A DNA stretch of 19,873 bases from DATEJJ01 sp051986465 (GTDB lineage Bacteria; Actinomycetota; Actinomycetes; Mycobacteriales; Micromonosporaceae), in the NCBI GenBank assembly GCA_051986465.1, contig JBPYFB010000295.1, forward strand, positions 1 through 19,873, written 5' to 3'. The notes under the pieces are model-generated. The model ran no database searches. It was not told the origin of the DNA and was given only the letters and a program-made list of their open reading frames with translations. The position numbers and the translations under genes are program-made. Position 1 is the first letter of the stretch; the number at the start of each line of letters is the position of its first letter. Shown here in pieces: positions 6,855 through 14,632 of this stretch.

Positions 6855-8216
6855 TCAGCAATAGTCGGGGGGATCGGCGGCCGGCAGGTTGACGGTCACC
6901 CGCAGACCGGGCCCGGCGTCGGCGAGGCGTACGCCGCCACCGTGCAGCCATACCAGCTGCCGGACGATCGCCAGGCCCAGGCCGGTACCGCCCTGGTCCC
7001 TCGCCCGCGCGTCATCCAACCGGGTGAACCGGTCGAAGACCTGCTCGCGGTACGCCACCGGAATGCCCGGCCCGTCGTCGACGACCGTCACCACCACCCG
7101 CTGGCCTTCCCGCCAGACGTTCAGCACCACCCGGCTCGTCGCGTGCCGGCATGCGTTGCTCAGCAGGTTGTCCAGGACGCGGCGCAGGGCCACCGGATCC
7201 CCTGATGTCCACTGTGGACCTCCGGTCGGCGGTACGACCGATACCCGGGTACCCGTACACGCCGCCGCCGCCTCGGTCACGAGCCCGGTCAACTCCACCG
7301 GCTCGCGGCGGCGCAGCGCCGGGTCACCCTCGTCGGCGCGCGCGAGCAGCAGCAGGTCGTCGACGAGGCGGGCCAGCCGGTCCACCTCGGCGGTCAGATC
7401 CGCGGTCGGTGCCGCCTCGCCGAGGTGGTCGGCGACCTCCAACTGGGTGCGCAGCGACGCGATCGGGCTGCGCAGCTCGTGCGCGGCGTCGGCGACGAAG
7501 ACCCGCTGCCGTACCCGGGCCGACTCCAGCCGGTCGAGCATCCGGTTCAGGGTGACCGCGAGCCGGTGCACCTCGTCGTCCCCGTCGGGTACCGGCAGCC
7601 GGCCCGAGCGGCTCGCGCTGATCTCCTCGGCACCGGCGCGCAGCTCCTCGACCGGGCGCAGCGTCCAGCCCACCACCCGCCAGGCGAGTATGGCCAGCCC
7701 GCCGAGCAGGAGCGGGTACGTGACGAACAGGGCGGTGCGTACGGTCTGTACGCTCTGCGCCACGTCCCGTACCGGGGCGGCGACGACGACGGTACTGGCG
7801 TCCGAGCCGGTACCCACGTCCATCGCGACCACGCGCAGGTCCCCACTGAGCCCGAGCCGCTCGCCGCCGACGCTGACCACGTACCCGGCGCGTGCCCGGC
7901 GCAGCTCGTCGGGGTGCAGCAGCGGTATGGCGCGGTCCGTCCCGATCGAGGCGGCCCGGATCGCGGCGTGGTCGTCGAGAATCTGGACGTACTGGTTGCC
8001 GGCGGTCGGCACGGGATCGGGCAGGGCCTGCGCCTCGATCTGGTCGGCCACGTTGCGCGCGGTCTGCCGCACGCCGCTGTCCACGCTGTGTACCAGCACG
8101 AAGCCCAGCACGGTCACCAGCAGCAACCCGCCGAGCACCAGGGCGACCGCGATGCCGCTGACGCCGATGAGGATCAGCCGGCTCCGCAGGCTCAACCGGC
8201 GAAACCACCGGACCAT
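6855..8216 (-). CDS. Sensor histidine kinase (HAMP-HisKA-HATPase)
   Basis: This membrane-bound kinase has 453 residues. TM1 lies at about 14-42, followed by an extracytoplasmic sensor domain of about 120 residues without cysteines. TM2 is at about 161-183, followed by a HAMP domain. The phosphoacceptor is His246 in DAAHELRSP. The ATPase has its N-box (Asn350, Asn354), DDGPGIP at 380-386 and GGTGLGLAIV at 409-418, so it should be active. ATG 8216 shares one base with the regulator stop (TGATG), so the kinase is translated by coupling. The frame is open upstream inside the regulator gene, but that sequence is only its shadow. The stimulus is unknown. The divergent LolA-like/ABC genes suggest envelope or drug/peptide stress. 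Confidence 0.95.
   Translation of the reverse strand: MVRWFRRLSLRSRLILIGVSGIAVALVLGGLLLVTVLGFVLVHSVDSGVRQTARNVADQIEAQALPDPVPTAGNQYVQILDDHAAIRAASIGTDRAIPLLHPDELRRARAGYVVSVGGERLGLSGDLRVVAMDVGTGSDASTVVVAAPVRDVAQSVQTVRTALFVTYPLLLGGLAILAWRVVGWTLRPVEELRAGAEEISASRSGRLPVPDGDDEVHRLAVTLNRMLDRLESARVRQRVFVADAAHELRSPIASLRTQLEVADHLGEAAPTADLTAEVDRLARLVDDLLLLARADEGDPALRRREPVELTGLVTEAAAACTGTRVSVVPPTGGPQWTSGDPVALRRVLDNLLSNACRHATSRVVLNVWREGQRVVVTVVDDGPGIPVAYREQVFDRFTRLDDARARDQGGTGLGLAIVRQLVWLHGGGVRLADAGPGLRVTVNLPAADPPDYC
7208..7218. repeat. TCCACWGTGGA palindrome, copy 1
   Basis: TCCACTGTGGA is an 11-bp palindrome with one central base, extended here to 13 bp (GTCCAC-T-GTGGAC). It lies in the kinase gene, where it encodes Pro-Gln-Trp-Thr using CCA, a proline codon usually avoided in such GC-rich genes. 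Three further copies occur in the window. Confidence 0.75.
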
Positions 8217-8884
8217 CAGCCCACCAACCGGTACCCGGCGCCGCGTACGGTCTGCAGGGACCGCAGCCCGTACGGCTGGTCGATCTTGCGGCGCAGGTAC
8301 CCGACGTACACCTCGACCACGTTCGGGTCGGTATCGGAGCCCGCGTCCCATACGTGGTCGAGCAGTTCGGTCTTGGTGACCACCTCGTCACGGCGGCGCA
8401 TCAGGTACTCCAGCAACGCGTACTCACGGGCGGTCAGGGTGATCTCGTCGCTGTCCCGGCTGACCCGGCGGGTCGCGGGGTCCAGCGTGAGGGTGCCGAC
8501 CGCGAGCACGGCCGGCCGCTCCGGGGCGCCCCGGCGCAGCAGCGCGCGCAGCTTGGCGAGGAGCACGACGAAGGAGAACGGCTTGGTCATGTAGTCGTCG
8601 GCGCCCACGTCCAGCCCGTCGGCCTGGTCGTACTCGCCGTCCTTCGCGGACAGCATGAGGACCGGTACCCAGTTGCCCTCATCGCGGAGCGCCTGCACGA
8701 TCCGGTATCCCGACAGCCGGGGCAGCATGATGTCGAGCACGATCGCGTCGTACTCCCCGTGCCGGGCCGTCTCCAGCCCGACGACCCCGTCGGCCGCCAC
8801 GTCTACCACGTAGCCCTCCGCGGCCAGCCCGCGCTCCAGCGCCTTGGCCAACCGGGGCTCATCCTCCACTACCAGCAGTCGCAC
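8216..8884 (-). CDS. OmpR/PhoB-family response regulator
   Basis: The 222-residue regulator has a receiver domain with acidic residues Glu8/Asp9, phosphorylated Asp51 (VLDIMLP), Ser79 in the switch position and Lys101 (DYMTKPF). A winged-helix DNA-binding domain runs from about 125 to the end, closing with the typical GAGYRLVG. The start is GTG with no Shine-Dalgarno in front. TCTAGT/CAGTCT-like -10 sequences lie a few bases upstream, so the mRNA may be leaderless. It is co-transcribed with the kinase. Its likely targets are the CTCAG repeats just upstream, which sit between its own gene and the divergent LolA-like gene. Confidence 0.96.
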   Translation of the reverse strand: MRLLVVEDEPRLAKALERGLAAEGYVVDVAADGVVGLETARHGEYDAIVLDIMLPRLSGYRIVQALRDEGNWVPVLMLSAKDGEYDQADGLDVGADDYMTKPFSFVVLLAKLRALLRRGAPERPAVLAVGTLTLDPATRRVSRDSDEITLTAREYALLEYLMRRRDEVVTKTELLDHVWDAGSDTDPNVVEVYVGYLRRKIDQPYGLRSLQTVRGAGYRLVG

Positions 8885-8893
8885 GGGTACTAG

Positions 8894-8970
8894 ACTGACA
8901 CGGCCTATCTCAGCACTGACACGGCCATCTCAGCGACCACTCAGCCACTCTCAGGGCCGGCACAGCTAGT
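8894..8970 (+). promoter_or_regulatory. CTCAG direct-repeat operator array and promoter of the LolA-like/ABC operon
   Basis: CTCAG occurs in the same orientation at 8909, 8929, 8940 and 8950, spaced 20, 11 and 10 bp, that is, on one face of the helix. The first two lie in a tandem 21/20-bp duplication (8894-8914, 8915-8934) that also repeats ACTGACACGGCC. Ten bases after the last copy is GCTAGT (8965-8970), a plausible -10 without a good -35. OmpR-family proteins typically bind direct repeats with about 11-bp spacing next to the -10, so activation of the plus-strand operon is the likely outcome. One inverted copy (CTGAG) is at 8981. Confidence 0.65.
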
Positions 8971-9015
8971 CACGAGCATGCTGAGAGCACCAGAGATTCA
9001 ACGAGGAGGCATTCC

Positions 9016-10194
9016 ATGTCTGTGATGGCGAGCCGACCGGTCCTCCGCTGGGTCGTACCCGGTGGCGTACTGGTCGCGGTGCTCGGCGGAGGGGCCATCG
9101 CAACCACGCTCGCGGCGTCGGCGGAGGCGAGCCTGCCGCCGCGCAGTCCGGCGCAGTTGCTGGTTGACGTACAGACCGCCCGGTTGGACGCGGTGGCCGG
9201 GACGGTGACGGAAAAGGCCGACCTGGGCCTGCCGTCGCTGCCGGACGGCATCGGCGGCCGGGACAGCGGCGCCAACCTGACCACACTGATCACCGGCTCG
9301 CACACGCTGCGCGTCTGGTACTCGGGGCCGGACAAGGCCCGGGTGGCGCTGCTCGGCACCCTGGGCGAGTCGGACATCATCCGCAACGGCAAGGACGTGT
9401 GGATCTGGTCCAGCTCCACCAAGACCGCGCAGCACCAGGTGCTGAGCGAAAAGGATGCCGGCACCGCCAGCGGCGCCAGGAAGGCCCCGATCTCGCCGAG
9501 CATGCTGCCCAGCACGCCGCAGGAGGCCGCCGACCAGGTACTCGCGCAGCTGGATCCGACCACGAACGTGAGTGTGGACCCGGCGCGGACGGTGGCCGGG
9601 CGCCCGGTGTACACGCTCGCGCTGACCCCGAAGGACACCAACTCCAAGGTGGCCAAGGTGACGATCGGGATCGACGGGACCAAGCACATTCCGCTGCAGG
9701 TACAGATCTTCGCGAAGGGGTACGCGTCGCCCGCGTTCACGATCGGGTTCACCGACGTGAGCTTCAACCGGCCGGACGCGCAGCGCTTCGCGTTCACCCC
9801 GCCGCCGGGCGCCACGGTGACCCAGGGCGACACCATGCCGAGCCTGCCGAGTGCACCGCGGCAGGCCGGCGAGGCACCGAAGACCGCGGTGATCGGTACG
9901 GGTTGGACGTCGGTCCTCGTGGCACGCATGCCGCAGGAGCAGGCGCCGCAGCAGACGCCGCCTGTGGGGCAGCAGAAGACGCGACCCAGGGCGGGCGCGG
10001 TCCAGGGCAGCCAGTCGCTGGACGCGATCCTCGGCGCGCTGCCCCAGGTACGGGGGTCCTGGGGCAGCGGCCGGATGTTCTCGGGCCGGCTGTTCTCCGT
10101 ACTGCTGACCGATGACGGCCGGGTGCTTGTCGGCGCCGTCTCCGGCCAGCAGCTCACCACCGCGGCAGCGGACCCCGCGGCGGCATTGAAATGA
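9016..10194 (+). CDS. LolA-like/DUF2092-type exported protein of an ABC cluster
   Basis: The 392-residue protein has an N-terminal hydrophobic segment (about 13-34) ending in AASAEAS, which could be a signal peptide or a membrane anchor. There is no cysteine lipobox. The following domain resembles actinobacterial LolA/LppX-like beta proteins, which bind lipid or act as sensors outside the membrane. I base this on overall pattern and context rather than a unique motif. The C-terminal 100 residues are Gln/Pro-rich and then form a further small domain. The start has GAGGAGG six bases upstream. The stop overlaps the ATPase start as ATGA. Divergence from a two-component pair suggests it works with the ABC transporter in envelope homeostasis or export. 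Confidence 0.8.
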   Translation: MSVMASRPVLRWVVPGGVLVAVLGGGAIATTLAASAEASLPPRSPAQLLVDVQTARLDAVAGTVTEKADLGLPSLPDGIGGRDSGANLTTLITGSHTLRVWYSGPDKARVALLGTLGESDIIRNGKDVWIWSSSTKTAQHQVLSEKDAGTASGARKAPISPSMLPSTPQEAADQVLAQLDPTTNVSVDPARTVAGRPVYTLALTPKDTNSKVAKVTIGIDGTKHIPLQVQIFAKGYASPAFTIGFTDVSFNRPDAQRFAFTPPPGATVTQGDTMPSLPSAPRQAGEAPKTAVIGTGWTSVLVARMPQEQAPQQTPPVGQQKTRPRAGAVQGSQSLDAILGALPQVRGSWGSGRMFSGRLFSVLLTDDGRVLVGAVSGQQLTTAAADPAAALK

Positions 10195-11141
10195 CGGCAG
10201 AAGCGCTGGCGATCGCCTCTACCGGGCTGACCAAGCGCTTCGGATCCGGCCAGGTCGCGGTGAACGCCGTCGACCTGGCCGTTCCGGCCGGCTCGGTGTA
10301 CGGGTTCCTCGGCCCGAACGGGTCGGGTAAGACCACCACGATCCGCCTGCTGCTCGGTCTGATCAGGCCGACCGGCGGCCGCCACGATCTGCTCGGCGAG
10401 CCGATGCCGGCGGGGGCCGCCAGGGTCCTGCCCCGGGTCGGCGCGCTCGTCGAAGGACCGGCGTTCCACCCGTACCTGTCCGGGCGGGACAACCTGCGCC
10501 GGCTGGACGCCGCCGATCGCACCACGGATCCGGCCACCGAGCGGCAGCGGGTGGACGCGGCGCTGGACCGGGTGGGCCTGCTCGCCGCGGCCGGCAAGCG
10601 GTACCGCATCTTCTCGCTCGGCATGCGCCAGCGGCTGGCCATCGCCGGCGCGCTACTGCGCCACCGCGACCTGCTCATCCTGGACGAGCCCACCAACGGC
10701 CTCGACCCGCAGGGCACCCGCGAGGTGCGCCAACTGCTCTCCGCGCTGGCCGGGGACGGGATCACCGTGCTGCTCTCCACCCACCTGCTCTCCGAGGTGG
10801 AGCAGATCTGCACGCACGTGGGCGTGATGCACCTCGGGAAGTTGGTGGCCCAGGGCGAGCTGGCGACGCTGCGCGCGCAGACCGCGCCGCGGGTACGGGT
10901 GCTCACTTCGGACCCGGGCGCTGCCGCGAAGGTACTGGCCGACCTGGGGCTCGGTGACGTGGAGCGGGTGGGCGAGACGGTGACGGCGGCGATCGGCGAC
11001 GGTACCGCCATCGCACCCGAGAAGGTGGTCGCCGCGCTCGTCCACGCGGACGTCCCGGTACGCGGGTTCGAGGTGTCCGCGAGCGACCTTGAGGAGATGT
11101 TCGTGGAGCTGACCGGGGAGGGCTTCGATGTCAGTGGCTGA
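10191..11141 (+). CDS. ABC transporter ATP-binding protein
   Basis: This 316-residue subunit powers the membrane permease encoded next to it. Walker A is GPNGSGKTT (41-49), the signature is FSLGMRQR (141-148), Walker B is LLILDEP (161-167) and the switch histidine is His198 in LSTHLLSE. All are intact. The SLGMRQR form and the C-terminal extension of about 90 residues are typical of ABC-2 exporters of the antibiotic, lantibiotic or bacitracin type. It overlaps the upstream gene by four bases and the downstream permease by fourteen, so the three proteins are probably made in fixed proportion. The substrate is not identifiable. Confidence 0.96.
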   Translation: MTAEALAIASTGLTKRFGSGQVAVNAVDLAVPAGSVYGFLGPNGSGKTTTIRLLLGLIRPTGGRHDLLGEPMPAGAARVLPRVGALVEGPAFHPYLSGRDNLRRLDAADRTTDPATERQRVDAALDRVGLLAAAGKRYRIFSLGMRQRLAIAGALLRHRDLLILDEPTNGLDPQGTREVRQLLSALAGDGITVLLSTHLLSEVEQICTHVGVMHLGKLVAQGELATLRAQTAPRVRVLTSDPGAAAKVLADLGLGDVERVGETVTAAIGDGTAIAPEKVVAALVHADVPVRGFEVSASDLEEMFVELTGEGFDVSG

Positions 11142-12030
11142 GACCGCGCCGGTGGCGGAAGCCGTGCCAGTGGCGCAGACGGCGCCCAGCGGTGTCGTCT
11201 CACCGCCGTTGCTCTCCACCCGGTTCTTCCGCTCAGAGCTCTGGCTGATCTTCGGGCGGCGGCGCAACTGGGTGGGCCTGGCCGTGCTGGCGGTGGTACC
11301 GATAATCATCGCGATCGCCGTGAAGGTCACCGAGCCGCCGGCCGGCGGCGGTGGCGACGTTGGCAACTTCCTCGGCAGCATCACGAGCAACGGGCTGTTC
11401 GTCGCGCTCTCGGCGCTGACCCTGGAGCTCCCGCTGTTCCTGCCGATCGCGGTCGCCTCCATCGCCGGTGACGCCATCGCCGGCGAGGCGAACCTCGGCA
11501 CCCTGCGGTACCTGCTCGCGGTACCCGTCGACCGCACCCGGCTGCTGCTGGTCAAGTTCGGCGCGATCGTGACGTTCGCGCTGGTCTGCACGCTGCTGGT
11601 GGCGGCCGTGGGCGCGCTGCTCGGGCTGGCGCTCTTCGGCGGCGGGCCGGTGCTCACGCTCTCCGGCTCCATGCTGCCCTTCTGGGTCGGGGTTGGCCGG
11701 CTGATGCTGGTCTGCCTGTACCTGACCGTGTGCCTGACCGGCTTCGCGGCGATCGGGATGTTCGTCTCCACGCTGACCGAACAGCCGATCGCGGCCACGA
11801 TCGCGGCCATGCTGCTCTACTTCTCCAGCCAGATCATGGACGCGATCCCCCAGTTGCACGCGATCCAGCGGTTCCTGCCGACGCACTACTGGCTGTCGTT
11901 CGCCGAGCTGATGCGCGATCCGGTGGACTTCGGCCGGCTGGCACCCGGGTTGCTGTCGGCCCTCGCCTACCTGGCGATCTTCGGCAGCGCAGCGTGGGCC
12001 AGGTTCAGCGGCCGCGACGTCACGAGTTGA
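11128..12030 (+). CDS. ABC-2 type transporter permease
   Basis: The 300-residue membrane protein is the transport channel paired with the ATPase. After an Ala/Pro/Val-rich cytosolic stretch of about 30 residues comes an RSELWLIFGRRRNW segment and a first membrane helix at about 49-67. Further helices lie near 93-115, 146-170, 185-212, 216-235 and 272-290, six in all. EANLGTLRYLLAVPVDRTRLLLVK is the cytosolic coupling region typical of ABC-2 permeases that act with such ATPases. The ATG lies inside the end of the ATPase gene. No terminator is visible after it, and a 78-bp gap separates the acyl-CoA synthetase gene. Confidence 0.92.
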   Translation: MSVAETAPVAEAVPVAQTAPSGVVSPPLLSTRFFRSELWLIFGRRRNWVGLAVLAVVPIIIAIAVKVTEPPAGGGGDVGNFLGSITSNGLFVALSALTLELPLFLPIAVASIAGDAIAGEANLGTLRYLLAVPVDRTRLLLVKFGAIVTFALVCTLLVAAVGALLGLALFGGGPVLTLSGSMLPFWVGVGRLMLVCLYLTVCLTGFAAIGMFVSTLTEQPIAATIAAMLLYFSSQIMDAIPQLHAIQRFLPTHYWLSFAELMRDPVDFGRLAPGLLSALAYLAIFGSAAWARFSGRDVTS

Positions 12031-12038
12031 GGCCTGGA

Positions 12039-12072
12039 TTACTGGACGGTTTCGCCGCTACTCTTCAGTAAC
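12039..12072 (+). promoter_or_regulatory. Possible operator/promoter before the acyl-CoA synthetase gene
   Basis: TACT-CTTC-AGTA (12059-12070) is an inverted repeat, with one further pair of flanking bases (G12057/C12072), and TTACTG recurs at 12039-12044. Such TTACT/AGTAA elements resemble operators of TetR-type fatty-acid regulators. TACTCT (12059-12064) could be the -10 with TGGATT (12035-12040) as a weak -35. The support is pattern only. Confidence 0.35.
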
Positions 12073-12108
12073 AAAACGGTGCGACGGCGAACCGGAGGCG
12101 AGCGACGC

Positions 12109-13926
12109 ATGACGCTGGAGATCCCCTACCGCTCAATTCCGGACATGTTCTTCGCGCGCGTCACGGCGACGCCGGACGCGCGGGCGCTGGGCCACCCGGG
12201 CCCCGATGGCCAGCCCGGGTGGCTCACCTGGTCGCAGGTGAAGCAGCGCGCCGTCGCGATCGCGGCCGGCCTGGTCGGACTCGGCGTGGCGCCCGAGGAC
12301 CGGGTGGCGATCCTCGCCAGCACCCGGCTGGAGTGGATACTCGCCGACTTCGGCGTGATGTGCGCCGGCGCCGCGACGACAACGGTGTACCCGACGACCG
12401 AACCGGACGAGGCGTCGTACATCGTGTCGGACTCCGGGTCGCGGGTGGTCATCGCGGAGGACGCGGCGCAGGCGGCGAAGGTCGCGCACCTCGACCTGGA
12501 CTGCGTGGTGCTGATGGACGGCGAGGCGGATACGAACAAGGCGCGGGTACCCACCATCTCCCTCGCCGAGCTGGAGCGGCGCGGCGCCGCCGCCCTCGCC
12601 ACCCAGCCCGACCTGGTCGACCGGATCGTCGCCGAGATCGGCCCGGAGCACCTCGCCACCCTGATCTACACCTCCGGCACCACCGGCCGCCCGAAGGGCG
12701 TCGAACTGCTGCACCGGGGCTGGGTCTGGGAGGCGGTCGCGCAGCTCGCCGACGACCTGCTGCTCCCCGACGACATGCAGTTCCTCTGGCTGCCGCTGTC
12801 CCACTCGTTCGGCAAGACGCTGCTGTGTGGCCTCGTGCACGGCGGGGTACCGACCTATGTGGACGGTCGGGTGGACCGGATCGTGGCGAACCTGGCGCTG
12901 GTACAGCCGACGCTGATGTGTGCGGCGCCGCGCATCTTCGAGAAGGTGTACAACGTCGCGGTCGGTTCGGCGCGCTCCGGTAGCCCGGTGAAGGCGAAGA
13001 TCTTCGCGTGGGCGGTACGGGTCGGGCGCCGCGCGGTGCACCTGGAGCAGGCCGGGCAGCCGGTACCCGCGGTACTCGCCGCGCAGCGCGCCGTCGCCGA
13101 CCGGCTGGTCTTCTCGAAGCTGCGCGCCCGGCTGGGTGGCCGGATGCGCATCATGATCTCCGGCTCGGCGCCGCTGGCCAAGGAGATCGCCGAGTTCTTC
13201 GCCGCGGCGGGTCTGTCCATTATGGAGGGATACGGGCTCACCGAGACGAGCGCCGGCAACTTCTGCAACCGCCCCGGCAAGCTGCGCATCGGTACCGTCG
13301 GCACGCGCCTGGGTGACCTGGAGTGCCGCATCGCGGAGGATGGCGAGGTGCTGCTGCGCGGCGCGCCGGTGATGCGCGGGTACCACAACCTGCCGGACGA
13401 GACGGCGGCCGCCTTCACCGAGGACGGGTTCCTGCGTACGGGTGACATCGGCGAGCTGGACGCCGCCGGGTACCTGAAGATCACGGACCGGAAGAAGGAC
13501 CTCATCAAGACGTCCGGCGGCAAGTACGTCGCGCCCACGTACATCGAGGGCATGTTCAAGGCGGTCTGCCCGTACGTGTCGCAGGCGCTGGTCATCGGGC
13601 AGGCACGCAACTACTGCACGCTGCTGGTCACGCTCGACCCGGACACGATCGCGGCGTGGTCCGCGGACGGCCCGCTCGCCGGGCGGCCGTACTCGGAGAT
13701 CGTCACGTCAGCGGAGGCACGGGAGCTGGTCGAGGCGGCGGTCACCGAGCTGAACGCGAAGCTCAACCGGTGGGAGACGATCAAGAAGTTCACCATCCTC
13801 CCGCGCGACCTGACCGTGGAGGACGGCGATCTGACGCCGTCGATGAAGATCAAGCGACGCATCGTGGAGAAGACGTTCGCCGACCGTATCGAGGAGATGT
13901 ACACCGGGGCCGTCGCGGGGCTGTGA
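12109..13926 (+). CDS. Long-chain fatty-acid--CoA ligase (AMP-binding, FadD15-like)
   Basis: This enzyme activates fatty acids with ATP to acyl-AMP and then to acyl-CoA, feeding beta-oxidation or lipid synthesis. At 605 residues it has the length of actinobacterial FadD15-type enzymes. Motifs in order are YTSGTTGRPKG (187-197, ATP loop), YGLTET (375-380), TGD (444-446), DRKK (460-463, hinge) and the catalytic Lys580 in TPSMKIKRR. All are intact. ATG 12109 is chosen for the GGAGG at 12094-12098 and the conserved N-terminus, although the frame extends ten codons upstream. It appears to have its own promoter in the 78-bp gap after the permease. Chain-length preference cannot be deduced. Confidence 0.94.
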   Translation: MTLEIPYRSIPDMFFARVTATPDARALGHPGPDGQPGWLTWSQVKQRAVAIAAGLVGLGVAPEDRVAILASTRLEWILADFGVMCAGAATTTVYPTTEPDEASYIVSDSGSRVVIAEDAAQAAKVAHLDLDCVVLMDGEADTNKARVPTISLAELERRGAAALATQPDLVDRIVAEIGPEHLATLIYTSGTTGRPKGVELLHRGWVWEAVAQLADDLLLPDDMQFLWLPLSHSFGKTLLCGLVHGGVPTYVDGRVDRIVANLALVQPTLMCAAPRIFEKVYNVAVGSARSGSPVKAKIFAWAVRVGRRAVHLEQAGQPVPAVLAAQRAVADRLVFSKLRARLGGRMRIMISGSAPLAKEIAEFFAAAGLSIMEGYGLTETSAGNFCNRPGKLRIGTVGTRLGDLECRIAEDGEVLLRGAPVMRGYHNLPDETAAAFTEDGFLRTGDIGELDAAGYLKITDRKKDLIKTSGGKYVAPTYIEGMFKAVCPYVSQALVIGQARNYCTLLVTLDPDTIAAWSADGPLAGRPYSEIVTSAEARELVEAAVTELNAKLNRWETIKKFTILPRDLTVEDGDLTPSMKIKRRIVEKTFADRIEEMYTGAVAGL

Positions 13927-13970
13927 TCTGACTCTCGCGAGGGCGCGCGTCGATGGACGCATGGCATAGC

Positions 13971-13980
13971 TTGTATACAT
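13971..13980 (+). promoter_or_regulatory. GntR-type operator overlapping the -10 and start of its own gene
   Basis: TTGTATACAT contains the perfect palindrome TGTATACA (13972-13979), close to the TTGTATACAA operators of GntR/FCD regulators. It ends two bases before the ATG at 13982. TTGTAT (13971-13976) can serve as the -10, and no Shine-Dalgarno precedes the ATG, so the transcript is probably leaderless and blocked when the site is occupied. Confidence 0.62.
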
Positions 13981-13981
13981 C

Positions 13982-14632
13982 ATGCATCCCACAACGGCGG
14001 CCCTCCCCGCGGCAACCCGTGTGTACCAGCATCTCAAGCGGGCCATCCTCGAACAGATCCACGCCGATGGCGCGCTGCTGACCGAGGTTGAGATCGCAGC
14101 CGCGGTCGGGGTGTCCCGCACCCCGGTTCGCGAGGCGTTGCTGCGGCTCGAATCCGAGGGGCTCGTCGCCCTGTACCCGAAGCGCGGCGCCCTGGTCCTG
14201 CCGGTATCCGCGCAGGAGATCGAGGACGTCATCGAGGCGCGCCACCTCGTCGAGGTGCACGCGGCGCGGCGGGCGTACGCGCACCGGGGCGCGCTGGTCG
14301 CCGTGCTGCAACCGCTGCTGTCCGCCATGCATACCGCCCAGGAGCGGGACGACGTGGTGGCACTGATGACCGCCGACCGGGAGTTCCACGCGGCGGTGGT
14401 ACACGCCGGCGGCAACCGCATCCTCACGGACCTGTACCAGCGGCTGCGCGACCGGCAGATGCGCATCGGGATCACCAACATGCGGCTGGAGCCGGAGCGC
14501 CGCAACCGCGCGCTGGCCGACCACGCGGAGCTGCTTGAGGCGCTACGCGACGGCGACGACATCGAGCGGTGGGCCGATCTCGTCGAGGCGCACCTCGGCA
14601 CCTTCGCCGCGCACCTGCGGCCGGGCCGGTGA
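13982..14632 (+). CDS. GntR-family regulator, FadR/FCD subfamily
   Basis: The 216-residue protein has a winged helix at about 11-75 (LTEVEIAAAVGVSRTPVREALLRLESEGLV in outline) and an all-helical FCD ligand domain from about 80. Asp132, His136, His181 and His204 occupy the usual metal-ligand positions of FCD domains, so it probably binds a metal-chelated organic acid. ATG 13982 follows directly on the palindromic operator, consistent with autoregulation. The stop overlaps the MFS transporter start (GTGA), so the regulator most likely controls uptake or efflux of its own ligand. The adjacent acyl-CoA synthetase might also be affected, but FCD architecture alone does not show a fatty-acid ligand. 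Confidence 0.93.
   Translation: MHPTTAALPAATRVYQHLKRAILEQIHADGALLTEVEIAAAVGVSRTPVREALLRLESEGLVALYPKRGALVLPVSAQEIEDVIEARHLVEVHAARRAYAHRGALVAVLQPLLSAMHTAQERDDVVALMTADREFHAAVVHAGGNRILTDLYQRLRDRQMRIGITNMRLEPERRNRALADHAELLEALRDGDDIERWADLVEAHLGTFAAHLRPGR

Noticed and set aside
7207..7219. DnaA box, suggested by TGTCCACTG-like sequence in the palindromes
   Set aside because: The match to TTGTCCACA is incomplete, copies are single and far apart inside genes, and no dnaA/dnaN or AT-rich region is present.
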